Positions 55,648 through 64,000 of a stretch of 64,000 nucleotides of DNA are shown piece after piece. Below the pieces are notes generated by a model. That model had not been told where the DNA came from and did no database searches. It was given only the letters and a program-made list of their open reading frames with translations. The position numbers were made by a program, and so were the translations under genes. Source of the DNA: Staphylococcus sp. KG4-3 (GTDB taxonomy: Bacteria > Bacillota > Bacilli > Staphylococcales > Staphylococcaceae); NCBI RefSeq assembly GCF_033597815.2, contig NZ_CP166245.1, positions 1 to 64,000 of the forward strand. Reading direction: 5' to 3'. Every line of letters starts with the position of its first letter. Position 1 is the stretch's first letter.

Positions 55648-55676
55648 TTGCTATATTTTACTTTTGAATATAATAT
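55648..55676 (+). promoter_or_regulatory. Candidate promoter of glpT
   Basis: TTGCTA, 17 bp, then TAATAT lies about 57 bp before the glpT start, within a stretch with several overlapping TATAAT-like sequences. Confidence 0.5.
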
Positions 55677-55732
55677 AATGATGATATTTTATAAATCATA
55701 TATCAAAAGTATATTAAGTCAGGAGTGATTCG

Positions 55733-57091
55733 GTGTTTAAATTTTTAAAACCAGCAAAACATATAGAACCTTTGCCTAAGGAGCAAGTTGATGATACATA
55801 CAAGAAATTACGTTTTCAAGTATTCTTAGGTATCTTCATTGGTTATGCAGGTTATTATTTATTACGTAAAAACTTTTCATTAGCGATGCCATCATTAATT
55901 GAAGATGGATTTAGTAAAGGTGAACTTGGTATTGCACTTTCAGCAATTTCAATTGCTTATGGTTTTAGTAAGTTTATAATGGGAACCATTAGTGACCGGA
56001 GTAATGCGCGCATATTTTTAACTTTAGGCTTAATACTAACGGCAATTGTAAATTTATTACTTGGTTTTGTGCCTTTCTTTACATCAAGTATTACAATTAT
56101 GTTCGTGTTACTATTTTTAAATGGATGGTTCCAAGGTATGGGATGGCCGCCTTCAGGACGTGTTCTAGTCCATTGGTATAGCGTCAGTGAACGTGGTAGT
56201 AAGACTTCAATATGGAATGTAGCTCATAATGTAGGCGGCGGTCTAATGGCGCCTATAGCGACATGGGGTATTTCCATGACAGCACTATATAATTTTGGTT
56301 ATTTAAAAGGCTTTGAAGGTGTATTCATTTATCCAGCAATATTAGCCATCATTATTGCGATCATTTCATATTGTTTAATTAGAGATACACCTCAGTCACA
56401 GGGGTTACCACCAATTGAATATTATAATAATGACTATTCTACATCATCTAAACAGACATTAGAGACAGAACTGACTACGAAAGAAATTTTATTTAAATAT
56501 GTTCTGAATAATAAATGGGTGTGGGCAATTGCCTTTGCAAATATATTTGTTTATTTTGTACGTTATGGAGTGTTAGATTGGGCGCCTACATATTTAAGTG
56601 AAGAGAAGCAATTCAATCTGAGTGAGTCAGGTTGGGCGTACTTCCTATATGAATGGGCGGGTATCCCTGGTACATTGTTATGCGGTTATCTATCTGATAA
56701 ATTATTTAAGGGACGTCGTGGTCCAGCAGGATTTGTCTTCATGTTGGGTGTAACGATATTTGTACTTATATATTGGTTGAATCCTCCTGGCAACGCTTGG
56801 TTAGATAACGTCGCACTCATTGCTATTGGGTTCCTTATCTACGGACCTGTAATGTTAATTGGCTTACAAGCATTAGATTATGTTCCTAAGAAAGCAGCTG
56901 GAACTGCTGCAGGGTTAACAGGATTGTTTGGTTATTTATTTGGAGCTGTAATGGCTAATATCGTATTAGGATTTGTAGTGCAACATTTTGGCTGGGATAT
57001 TGGTTTTGTATTATTGACAGTGATTAGTATATTAGCAATGCTCAGTTTCTTACTTACTTGGAATAAACGTGGTCAAGAAGAACTACATTAA
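55733..57091 (+). CDS. glpT: Glycerol-3-phosphate transporter (GlpT)
   Basis: This MFS protein of 452 residues (the length of S. aureus GlpT) has 12 helices and organophosphate:phosphate antiporter motifs: GYAGYYLLRKNFSLAMP near residue 38, FQGMGWPPSGRVLVHWYS near 132 and NVAHNVGGG near 163. It exchanges glycerol-3-phosphate for phosphate and is the usual route of fosfomycin entry. The GTG start follows AGGAGTGA. UhpT-type hexose-phosphate transport is the main alternative; overall resemblance to staphylococcal GlpT makes this less likely. Confidence 0.85.
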   Translation: MFKFLKPAKHIEPLPKEQVDDTYKKLRFQVFLGIFIGYAGYYLLRKNFSLAMPSLIEDGFSKGELGIALSAISIAYGFSKFIMGTISDRSNARIFLTLGLILTAIVNLLLGFVPFFTSSITIMFVLLFLNGWFQGMGWPPSGRVLVHWYSVSERGSKTSIWNVAHNVGGGLMAPIATWGISMTALYNFGYLKGFEGVFIYPAILAIIIAIISYCLIRDTPQSQGLPPIEYYNNDYSTSSKQTLETELTTKEILFKYVLNNKWVWAIAFANIFVYFVRYGVLDWAPTYLSEEKQFNLSESGWAYFLYEWAGIPGTLLCGYLSDKLFKGRRGPAGFVFMLGVTIFVLIYWLNPPGNAWLDNVALIAIGFLIYGPVMLIGLQALDYVPKKAAGTAAGLTGLFGYLFGAVMANIVLGFVVQHFGWDIGFVLLTVISILAMLSFLLTWNKRGQEELH

Positions 57092-57407
57092 TTGAGTTAG
57101 CCATATCACTAATTTAATTGTATAGATGTGAATGAATTTTAACTATTGAATCTATACAGTTATCAAAATTAAGTGATTAAATGATTACTAAATACCTAGA
57201 TATATGATTATCATGAGGGCGAAGATATGAAACTTTACTGGTTTCAATCTCGTCCTTTTTTGTCGTTCTGTCTAAAGGTAGTCTTAAAAAAGTTGTTAAA
57301 TTAGGATGTAAAAGCATTTAGACAAAGAAAACTATGCAGATGTTAAAGAACTTTGATAGTCTAATAATATATTTTATCTTAATCTCTAATAGAAGGAGCA
57401 AAAAGCA
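57092..57407. other. 316-bp gap between glpT and the XRE regulator
   Basis: The gap holds the glpT terminator at 57217-57255 and the presumed promoter of the regulator gene. The ribosome site AGAAGGAG is at 57391-57398. No ORF is seen. Confidence 0.5.
57217..57255 (+). terminator. glpT terminator of a repeated hairpin type
   Basis: GGGCGAAGATATGAAAC pairs with GTTTCAATCTCGTCC around a 7-nt loop, followed by six T. The arm sequence resembles the dnaN terminator at 44077-44124. Confidence 0.8.
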
Positions 57408-57959
57408 ATGAACTTAGGTTATCAAATAAAATATTTTCGACGACGTGATCAACTTTCTCAAGAAGATTTAGCTAATAAATTATATGTTTCACGACAAACA
57501 ATATCAAACTGGGAAAATGATAAGAGTTATCCTGACGTGCATAATTTATTAATGCTTAGTTCATTGTTCGATGTTTCTTTAGACGATTTAGTTAAAGGAG
57601 ATGTAGAAATTATGGAGCAAAAATTAAGAAAAGCTTGCTTTAACTTGTGGACGCATTTAATGATATGGCCAATGCTAACGGCCGCGGTTTTAATTAGCCC
57701 AGCAATGTATTATTGGGGAGCAGTTGGAGCTATAATTGAAGTTATATTATTAGGCATTGGTATAACGGCTTCTATTAAAGTGGATAGCATTAAGAAATCA
57801 TACGATATACAAACCTATGACAGTATCGTTGCGTTTATGAAAGGTAACGATCCAAATGAGGTTAAGACTACTAAATTAAGAAATATAGCTACATTTTTGT
57901 ACAGCTTTATATTAGTTGTAGGTACATTTTTAATAATAAGTATCTATATTTTTAAATGA
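57408..57959 (+). CDS. XRE-family regulator with C-terminal membrane domain
   Basis: The 183-residue protein has an N-terminal Cro/C1 helix-turn-helix (about 4-60; DQLSQEDLANKLYVSRQTIS with WENDKSYPD) and two to three hydrophobic helices between about 85 and 180. Such membrane-tethered XRE proteins are common in Firmicutes and often repress themselves or a neighbouring gene; the target here is unknown. AGAAGGAG precedes the ATG by 9 nt. The neighbour on the right is convergent, so it is transcribed alone. Confidence 0.85.
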   Translation: MNLGYQIKYFRRRDQLSQEDLANKLYVSRQTISNWENDKSYPDVHNLLMLSSLFDVSLDDLVKGDVEIMEQKLRKACFNLWTHLMIWPMLTAAVLISPAMYYWGAVGAIIEVILLGIGITASIKVDSIKKSYDIQTYDSIVAFMKGNDPNEVKTTKLRNIATFLYSFILVVGTFLIISIYIFK

Positions 57960-58054
57960 TAACTAAGTAATAAAATAATGTTGGTTTTAAAAATATAGAA
58001 GTTATAAATTAATAATTTCAATTTTATAATATAACCACATTATTAAAAAGATTT

Positions 58055-58828
58055 TTAAGACATTGTAGTACGTGGAGTTGTTGCTTTATACCATTGATAA
58101 CAAAGAATAATAATTAATATTAAATCAATAATATCACCACCATAATACATCCATATGCTTCCCGCTTCTGCTTCTGGTCTAGGTACGCCGGATGTTGGAA
58201 AAGCATAAATATATTTAGATAAAATTTTATGAGCTGCTAGAGCTATAATCAATATTAAAGAACGATATAAGTGACTATATTGATGAGGCGTTATATCTAA
58301 ATAAATAATAGAAATAGTGAACAGATAACCAGCCAAAAATACATGCAAGTGAACAAACGCGTATAGAAAAATAGATTGATGCATTAAATGAAAAAGCGGT
58401 GTGGTATAAAGTAACCATAATCCACCAATATTGAGTGTAGTAGCTATAATAGGATGAGTTAAAAATTTTAATAAGTGGCTTTTTAATATAGATGTAAGAC
58501 TTCTGGCAGTTGATACGTTCAGTGATCGCAGTAACAGTGTCATAGGCTTAGCAAGTGCTAAGAGAAGCGGACTGAGCATACCGAGTAATAGGTGCCCAAT
58601 CATATGACCAACAAAGCTCATATGAGCGTAAGATGCTAATGGCCCTACTAAAGCTGTGCCTATACAAAAAATACCTAAACTCCAAAAGACATAACGATGC
58701 CATGGCCATTTACTAAATTTTTTATTAGTTATTATTGCAGCAAAGAAATAGAGAAGAAAAATTAAAACTAAAAAACACACGATAAGCACCTCAAAATAAA
58801 TAATTTCTGGTTGTAGGTGATTATGCAT
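58055..58828 (-). CDS. ctaG: CtaG-family cytochrome c oxidase assembly protein
   Basis: This 257-residue protein has about seven hydrophobic helices and His-rich spans such as GHMIGHLLLGMLSPL (about 94-108), AFVHLHVFLAGY and DITPHQYSHLYRS, typical of the Caa3_CtaG family that assists copper-centre assembly of terminal oxidases. It is distal in a two-gene unit with a DUF2243 gene, a pairing I know from other Gram-positives. No oxidase genes are nearby. Confidence 0.88.
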   Translation of the reverse strand: MHNHLQPEIIYFEVLIVCFLVLIFLLYFFAAIITNKKFSKWPWHRYVFWSLGIFCIGTALVGPLASYAHMSFVGHMIGHLLLGMLSPLLLALAKPMTLLLRSLNVSTARSLTSILKSHLLKFLTHPIIATTLNIGGLWLLYTTPLFHLMHQSIFLYAFVHLHVFLAGYLFTISIIYLDITPHQYSHLYRSLILIIALAAHKILSKYIYAFPTSGVPRPEAEAGSIWMYYGGDIIDLILIIILCYQWYKATTPRTTMS

Positions 58829-58831
58829 ATT

Positions 58832-59293
58832 TTATCCTCCTTTTCTTCTTATATATTTTTGAGTTTGTATAAAGACAATAAATCCAACAATTAGGACAAT
58901 GACTGCAATGGCGTTCCAAACTATATCGTAAGGGAGTACATTAACTTCGTAACGAATTTGATGTATTCGAAATATTTTATGTTGAATAAGACCGTCATAC
59001 AATTGGAAGAAGCCAAGACCTAACAATATACCGCTAACCCATCTTTTTACCCAAAATGAATTTCTTCTTTTAATATCTGCTAATAAAAATAGACTGGCGA
59101 TTGTGGCAAACCAACTAAACGCATGAAACAAGCCATCTGACACTAAGCCCATAGCCATAGATGATTTGTCATAAAAGTGATGCCAAGCTAAAAGCTGATG
59201 AAACACTACTTCGTCAATAAAAGCTGCAACACCTAGACCAAACAGAATCCCAGACCATACATTACGTTGTGGATGAGAAATTAACTGTTCCAT
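58832..59293 (-). CDS. DUF2243 membrane protein
   Basis: The 153-residue protein has four hydrophobic helices and the DUF2243 pattern GLGVAAFIDEVVFHQLLAWHH (about 19-39), with conserved Asp and His that could bind metal. It lies 3 bp upstream of ctaG in the same operon, which suggests a part in copper or oxidase assembly, but its function is not established. Confidence 0.85.
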   Translation of the reverse strand: MEQLISHPQRNVWSGILFGLGVAAFIDEVVFHQLLAWHHFYDKSSMAMGLVSDGLFHAFSWFATIASLFLLADIKRRNSFWVKRWVSGILLGLGFFQLYDGLIQHKIFRIHQIRYEVNVLPYDIVWNAIAVIVLIVGFIVFIQTQKYIRRKGG

Positions 59294-59548
59294 ATTGTAA
59301 CACCCCTTTCGAAATATTATTTATTTTCAATAATTATCAACTCCCCTGTTTTTATGTTAATAAACATCGCATATTGTTTTATTAAATTCTAATTATATTC
59401 GATACTAAAAAATAAATTATCTTTATATTTTTAAGTTAAATTTACTTAAAAAGGGAAATAATGTATAAACATAGAAAATTTGTTGCTTAAATAATTATTT
59501 AATTAATAAATCTTAACGGTTGAGATTTTCTTATGTAGGGGGACAATT
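59294..59548. promoter_or_regulatory. Divergent promoter region of DUF2243-ctaG and the SSS symporter
   Basis: This 255-bp AT-rich gap must carry both promoters. No cre site, operator or ORF was found by eye. The symporter ribosome site is GGGGGA just before its ATG. Confidence 0.45.
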
Positions 59549-61276
59549 ATGGGAGAAACTTTTTTTACACTTTTTTCTTGTGCAGGTTTTATGGCATTTG
59601 TTGCTTGGTATGCTTATCACAAAACTAAAAATAAAGTGAACGACTCGACGGGGTATTTTTTAGCAGGAAGAGGATTGACAGGTGGCTTTATAGCAGGATC
59701 TTTAGTATTGACAAATTTATCAGCAGAACAATTAATTGGGTTAAATGGCCAAGCATATAGTGCTAATTTAACTAATATGGCTTGGGAAGTCACAGCGGGT
59801 TTTTCTGTTATTATTTTAGCTCTTGTACTTTTACCACGTTATTTAAAAGGTGCGTTTACAACATTACCAGAGTTTTTAAATGACAGATTTGATCAAGGAA
59901 CAAGATTGCTTGTTGTATTATTATTTTTGCTTGGCTATGGTCTTATTACGATTCCGTCAGTTCTATATTCAGGAGCAATAGCTGTATTACAGGTATTTGA
60001 TATACCAAATATGTTAGGTATTACATTTGAACAAGCTATGTGGTTGTCAGTTTGGACGATAGGCATTATAGGTTCTATTTATGCTATATTTGGAGGTTTG
60101 CGCGCGGTTGCTATTTCAGATACCATCAATGGCATTGGTTTATTGGTTGTTGGTCTAATTGTACCTATATTAGGTTTTATAGCGTTAGGAAACGGCGATT
60201 TTTTAATAGGTATAAAAACAGTAGTGACAGAACATCCAGAAAAACTAAATTCTATTGGATCTAGCAAAGATGGTGTACCTTTTGGAACAATATTTACTGG
60301 TATGCTATTCGCTAATTTATTTTATTGGGGAACTAATCAATATGTTATTCAACGAACATTAGGCGCTAAAAGTCTTGCTGAAGGACAAAAAGGCGCCTTG
60401 TTTACAGGTTTTTTAAAAATATTAGTCCCATTTTTAATGATGATACCTGGTATAATAGCCTATCATCTCTATGGCCCTAAGTTAAAAACTATGGATTTAG
60501 CTTATCCAGCATTAATCAATGATATTTTCCCTACGTTTTTAAACGGGTTTTTTTTAGCTGTATTATTAGGAGCAGTTTTTTCTAGTTTCAATTCATTGTT
60601 AAACAGTGCTGCGACAATGTTCTGTTATGATATTTATAAAGTTGTGCTGAATAAAAAAGCAAATGACCAAGAAATGATAAGAGTGAGTCAGTGGTTTGGC
60701 GTTATATTATCTTTGTTGACCTTCTTTATTTCCCCACTTTTACTGTATGCTCCAGACGGCTTGTGGACGATTATCAGAGAATTTACAGGTTTTTTTAATA
60801 TACCGATTATAGTAATCGTGTTAGTGGGTATATTTTCTAAAACTGTTCCAGCAGTTGGAGCTAAAATTGTTATTATCTCGCATGTGGTGATTTATTATGT
60901 GTTAATGTGGGGCTTGCCAACAATTTTCAATGTAACGATACCTATTAATTTTATTCATATTCAAGGTCTACTTTTTTTAATAGAAGTACTATTTTTATTG
61001 ATTTTAGGCAAAGTAAGGCCGTTAAAGATTCCTTTTACTTTCCAGGACAAAGCTGTTGTTAATTTAACACCATGGAAATACGCGTTGCCAGTTTCAATTT
61101 GTTTATTAGGAAGTATTGTTTTTACATTTGGCCTATTTTCTAAAATTGGTTTAGCCATAGAAGGAAGTATTGTATCTATATGGTTTTGGCCATTTACCAT
61201 AGTATTGATTATTTGTACGATGCTATTATCATTTATTGCTATTAAAAATTGGAAGAAAAAGTATTTACATGAATAG
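59549..61276 (+). CDS. Sodium:solute symporter (SSS family), sugar-type
   Basis: The 575-residue protein has about 14 transmembrane helices and SSS/SLC5 features: DSTGYFLAGRGLTGGFIAGS near residues 32-51, NLSAEQLIGLNGQAY, and GLRAVAISDTINGIGLL near 183. The resemblance is to the SglT branch that imports sugars such as glucose or galactose with Na+. A sugar substrate is inferred; no catabolic gene lies beside it. Confidence 0.83.
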   Translation: MGETFFTLFSCAGFMAFVAWYAYHKTKNKVNDSTGYFLAGRGLTGGFIAGSLVLTNLSAEQLIGLNGQAYSANLTNMAWEVTAGFSVIILALVLLPRYLKGAFTTLPEFLNDRFDQGTRLLVVLLFLLGYGLITIPSVLYSGAIAVLQVFDIPNMLGITFEQAMWLSVWTIGIIGSIYAIFGGLRAVAISDTINGIGLLVVGLIVPILGFIALGNGDFLIGIKTVVTEHPEKLNSIGSSKDGVPFGTIFTGMLFANLFYWGTNQYVIQRTLGAKSLAEGQKGALFTGFLKILVPFLMMIPGIIAYHLYGPKLKTMDLAYPALINDIFPTFLNGFFLAVLLGAVFSSFNSLLNSAATMFCYDIYKVVLNKKANDQEMIRVSQWFGVILSLLTFFISPLLLYAPDGLWTIIREFTGFFNIPIIVIVLVGIFSKTVPAVGAKIVIISHVVIYYVLMWGLPTIFNVTIPINFIHIQGLLFLIEVLFLLILGKVRPLKIPFTFQDKAVVNLTPWKYALPVSICLLGSIVFTFGLFSKIGLAIEGSIVSIWFWPFTIVLIICTMLLSFIAIKNWKKKYLHE

Positions 61277-61363
61277 AAGAGGCATCTACTTCAAAATTTT
61301 CAATTTATATGTCTAGTATGTTACTGATAATAATACCGCTCTAATTATTTACACATAATAAAA

Positions 61364-61401
61364 AGGAAAGTTTCTACTAAATATATAGTAAAAACTTTCC
61401 T
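61364..61401. terminator. Bidirectional terminator between symporter and peroxiredoxin-like gene
   Basis: AGGAAAGTTT and AAACTTTCCT form a perfect 10-bp stem, extended by TACTA/TAGTA inside, with A- and T-rich flanks between convergent genes. Confidence 0.85.
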
Positions 61402-61452
61402 ATTATTTTTTAGGCACTTGTTGGCTAAATGTGTTCAATTACAATCTATATG

Positions 61453-62160
61453 TTATTCATCTTGCAAGAAAGCATTATAAATTTTTTTGGTTTTGTGGTC
61501 TATATCTTTTTCACAGTAATACCAAGTTTTACAGTTATAGTTAGTACCATTTATGCGTCCCTTGGCATCTTTAACGTTAGAGGGAGGTAGGGATAGTACT
61601 TTGTCTCCTGGTTGCCAATTTTCGGGCATAATTGAGTCATTTTCATCGGACGTTTTTATTGCTTTTACCATACGTATGATTTCATTCACATTGCGTCCTA
61701 TAGCTGTAGGATAATACATAATTGAACGTACAACTAAATTATCATCAATAATCAATACTGCACGAGTAGCTGATTGCTTGTCATCTTCTTTAGACAATAT
61801 TCCATAATTTTTTGAAATCTGTTTACTTGAGTCAGCGATAAGTGGAAACTCTATATTTGTATTAAAAGATGATTCTATACTTGTTAACCAAGCTATATGT
61901 GAAGCAATACTATCCACACTTAAACCTACAACAGATATTTGTAAATCTTTAAGTTCATCATAATTTTCTTGTAATGTTATAAACTCAGAAGTGGATACTG
62001 GAGAAAAGTCATAGGGATATGCAAATAATAGCATCCATTGCCCTTTATAGTCGTCTAAAGTTATGTCTCCTTGAGTAGACAGTCCTTTAAAATGGGGCGC
62101 TTGTTGACCAATACTAGGTAAATTGTCTATATCGTAACTTGTTTCGTTTTCAAAACTCAT
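61453..62160 (-). CDS. Peroxiredoxin-like protein lacking the peroxidatic Cys
   Basis: The fold is clearly peroxiredoxin (AhpC/TSA, 1-Cys Prx6-like; 235 residues): APHFKG near 21, YPYDFSPVST at 49-57, Arg133 in ATRAVLIID and the C-terminal NWQPGDKVL extension. However, the residue that should be the peroxidatic Cys (PVCT) is Ser56 in FSPVST. The only Cys near the end are Cys210 and Cys216 in YNC-x5-C. Canonical peroxide reduction is therefore unlikely; the paired Cys suggest a metal or redox role. The ATG at 62160 has ATGAGG 9 nt upstream, better than the TTG at 62184. Confidence 0.85.
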   Translation of the reverse strand: MSFENETSYDIDNLPSIGQQAPHFKGLSTQGDITLDDYKGQWMLLFAYPYDFSPVSTSEFITLQENYDELKDLQISVVGLSVDSIASHIAWLTSIESSFNTNIEFPLIADSSKQISKNYGILSKEDDKQSATRAVLIIDDNLVVRSIMYYPTAIGRNVNEIIRMVKAIKTSDENDSIMPENWQPGDKVLSLPPSNVKDAKGRINGTNYNCKTWYYCEKDIDHKTKKIYNAFLQDE

Positions 62161-62235
62161 AACACTAACCTCATTTCGATTCAAATTGTAAAAAACGTAG
62201 GTGATTTGGGACCACTTGAAGAGGGGGTTAAAGTC

Positions 62236-62589
62236 TTATATTTTAGCTTGTATTTTAGTAATATTTAAACTAATCAAGGAATCATCTTCACTTTCTGAAA
62301 CATTGAATTCAGTTATGAAATAAGATTTATTTCTGGCAAATTTATATTTTACAATATACTTATTTCCTCTCTTAAAATACTCATAGGAATAAGGTGGAGA
62401 AACTAAACGAGAAAGTTTTTCCAAATACCGTTCTTTTACATATCTATTAATACTTATATAATTTCTGTTTATATATAATTTTTTTCTTAATTTGGAAAGC
62501 TCTTTAGGTCCTAATAAATTGCAAAACAATTGGGAATTTTTTTCGTTAATACTGAGAATAAAATTTTCTATGCAATCTTCTATTTTCAT
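62236..62589 (-). CDS. Hypothetical 117-residue basic protein
   Basis: I do not recognise a family. The ATG follows GAGGTG by 6 nt. The sequence is largely alpha-helical at the N-terminus (residues 1-70, basic), with a beta-strand-rich C-terminus (YIVKYKFARNKSYFITEFNV). There is no signal peptide or transmembrane helix. It reads toward the peroxiredoxin-like gene, 75 bp away, and may be its operon partner. Confidence 0.65.
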   Translation of the reverse strand: MKIEDCIENFILSINEKNSQLFCNLLGPKELSKLRKKLYINRNYISINRYVKERYLEKLSRLVSPPYSYEYFKRGNKYIVKYKFARNKSYFITEFNVSESEDDSLISLNITKIQAKI

Positions 62590-62679
62590 AGAATCACCTC
62601 TAAATATTTAATAGTTTAACTCTCAAAAAATTCTTTGAATTACACGATTGTAGATACATATAAGTAATTTTGAAAAAGA

Positions 62680-62698
62680 GTCACAAAATGTTTGCGAC
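62680..62698 (-). terminator. Terminator after the CBS-domain gene
   Basis: GTCGCAAA and TTTGTGAC pair around a 3-nt loop and are followed by CTCTTTTT on the minus strand. Confidence 0.7.
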
Positions 62699-62722
62699 CC
62701 TTAAGGATTAATAAATTAATAG

Positions 62723-63136
62723 TTAATTATTATCTTGTTCCTCAGATATTTCGCTTACTGTTTGTCCAATTAATTGTGTAGCATTCTCTACACCTAAGTC
62801 ACCTAAAGTTACTATTCCTTGTATTTTATGATCGTCTACTACTAGTAAACGGTATATACGATGCTCTTTCATTAATGATGTTGCTTCTTTAATAGTCATC
62901 TCAGAATTAGCAGTTACAATATTTGTCGTCATGATATCTCCAGCTTTTGTTTGATTGTTTGCTAGCCCTTTCACTACTATATCTCTATCTGTTATGACAC
63001 CAACATAATTAGTGTGTTGAAGAATTGGTAAGAAACCGACTGCTGTTTCAGCCATTTTTTGTGCTATAGATGTTAAATTTTCTTCTACGTCAGAAGTAAC
63101 GATTTCACGTGTTAAATAATCTTTTAATTGTACCAT
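62723..63136 (-). CDS. Two-CBS-domain protein
   Basis: This 137-residue protein consists of two CBS domains, each with a (V/I)TDRDI- or LGDLG-type end (GVITDRDIVVKG about 45-56; GIVTLGDLGVEN about 108-119), as in Bacillus YhcV and related stress proteins. CBS pairs bind adenosine nucleotides; the partner is unknown. The ATG at 63136 is preceded by GGAGTG 11 nt away; the GTG at 63148 overlaps that site. Stress-type CBS genes are often SigB-dependent, but I did not find a SigB promoter. Confidence 0.82.
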   Translation of the reverse strand: MVQLKDYLTREIVTSDVEENLTSIAQKMAETAVGFLPILQHTNYVGVITDRDIVVKGLANNQTKAGDIMTTNIVTANSEMTIKEATSLMKEHRIYRLLVVDDHKIQGIVTLGDLGVENATQLIGQTVSEISEEQDNN

Positions 63137-63148
63137 CAATAGTTTCAC

Positions 63149-63724
63149 TCCAATCTTAAAAGTAGATAGGTAAATAAAAAGTATTTGTATGAAAATAGTT
63201 TGGAAATTTTCTTACAAATACTTAGTCGTTAGGATAGGTATCGTGTGTGCTTATATTTAATGGGAAACGTAAATGCTAAAAAGGGGATTCTAGGCAGTTT
63301 TTACTATAAAGAACGTAAAATTTTGTTTATTAATTATATCAATAATTAACTTGTTTAATTTATCATATGCTATATAGGTGTTTTATTACTCGTTTTATAA
63401 GAAGTATTAATCATTTTAAATTCCCTCCTTTAGGGTTTTTAAAAAAATAATATTTCACCACTTTATTAATATTCCCAACAATTATTTTATTAAACATTTA
63501 AAGTTAACTGCGGAATAACTTTGAGTATATTTATATTAAAAAATTAATAATATATAAAATTTTGAATGGTATAAAACAAGATAGTGCGTTGCTTTTTGGG
63601 CGGCACAAGTACCAATAATACTAGAAAGCAGAGAAGTGAGTTTAACGATAAGATATACTTGCTTTATCTAGCCTATTGGTTAATTAAAGAGATATTAAAA
63701 ATTTATGCTTAATTTTATAGCCTT
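63149..63724. other. 576-bp AT-rich non-coding gap
   Basis: No ORF with a ribosome site was found on either strand. There is a short GC-richer block at about 63585-63625. Promoter of the CBS-domain gene is presumed at the left end. Confidence 0.4.
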
Positions 63725-64000
63725 TTATTTTTCAGACTTTTTGGTAACGATATTTTCATATCTAGATTGCTGTCTGTAACTAAAGGTACTCTCTTTTACT
63801 AATTTTTCATTTGTTAAACCTACTCCTACTGCGCCAGCCACTGTAGCAATAGAAGCAGCAAGCCAAGCAATTTCTATATATTGTATAAAATCTGCAGGAC
63901 CTGAAGTTCCTATTGTTTTTCCTACAAAATCAGCAGGCAAAATAGTTAAGCAAGTTATTAAAAATAAGATAAATAAAGTTATATAGTAAATTGATACTGA
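63725..64000 (-). CDS. Membrane protein, N-terminus cut by window edge
   Basis: The minus-strand frame is open from 64000 to the stop at 63725 (at least 91 residues). The part before the nominal TTG at 63940 is also hydrophobic (ITLFILFLITCLTIL), so the true start lies outside the window. A second hydrophobic helix (IEIAWLAASIATVAGAVGVGL) and a charged tail follow. I do not recognise the family. Confidence 0.55.
   Translation of the reverse strand, partial: SVSIYYITLFILFLITCLTILPADFVGKTIGTSGPADFIQYIEIAWLAASIATVAGAVGVGLTNEKLVKESTFSYRQQSRYENIVTKKSEK

Overview
The window is a chromosomal segment of a novobiocin-resistant, coagulase-negative Staphylococcus of the saprophyticus/cohnii/xylosus type, spanning the replication origin. 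The AT-rich sequence, the order rpmH-dnaA-dnaN-yaaA-recF-gyrB-gyrA, the walRKHI block, rlmH (the SCC attachment gene) and the neighbouring glucosaminidase and SasF-type surface protein all fit Staphylococcus. GyrB carries the Gly/Lys pair (residues 89 and 144 here) associated with intrinsic novobiocin resistance in S. saprophyticus. The species cannot be fixed from this sequence alone.

Layout. 1-7.4 kb: a truncated YhgE/Pip membrane protein, the two-domain wall hydrolase ScaH and an LPDTG-anchored SasF/SssF-like protein. 7.6-11.1 kb: an AT-rich three-gene module directly against the 3' end of rlmH, made of a PrrC/RloC-like ABC ATPase with a zinc-hook CxxC and a candidate anticodon-nuclease triad, a previously easy-to-miss 49-codon ORF, and a six-helix membrane protein with no standard start codon. 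This is the most likely undescribed system here, probably anti-phage. 11.1-13 kb: rlmH, a dense DnaA-box cluster and walJ. 13.4-17 kb: a GH120 beta-xylosidase and GPH-family symporter with a cre site and a ROK/XylR-like operator, lying between walI and walJ. 17-21.7 kb: walRKHI. 22-23.8 kb: tRNA-Asp, tRNA-Glu and an MGT-family glycosyltransferase on the opposite strand. 23.9-34.5 kb: purA, dnaB, rplI, gdpP, yybS-like, metX (SAM-I riboswitch), azlCD and serS (T-box). 34.8-47 kb: hutH, nnrD, gyrA, gyrB, recF, yaaA, dnaN and dnaA.

oriC lies around dnaA. To its right, on the + strand, are rpmH, rnpA, mnmE, mnmG, rsmG and noc. Beyond noc, after a roughly 365-bp element bounded by inverted hairpins, comes a metabolic region: cstA (with a cre site in its leader), glpT, an XRE membrane regulator, ctaG with a DUF2243 gene, an SSS-family symporter, a peroxiredoxin-like protein with Ser in place of the peroxidatic Cys, an unknown protein, a CBS-pair protein and a truncated membrane protein.

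Most genes from 11 kb to 47 kb read on the minus strand and those from 47.7 to 57 kb mostly on the plus strand, so transcription runs away from oriC with replication. Identifications rest on reading motifs and on remembered family sequences; no database search was run.
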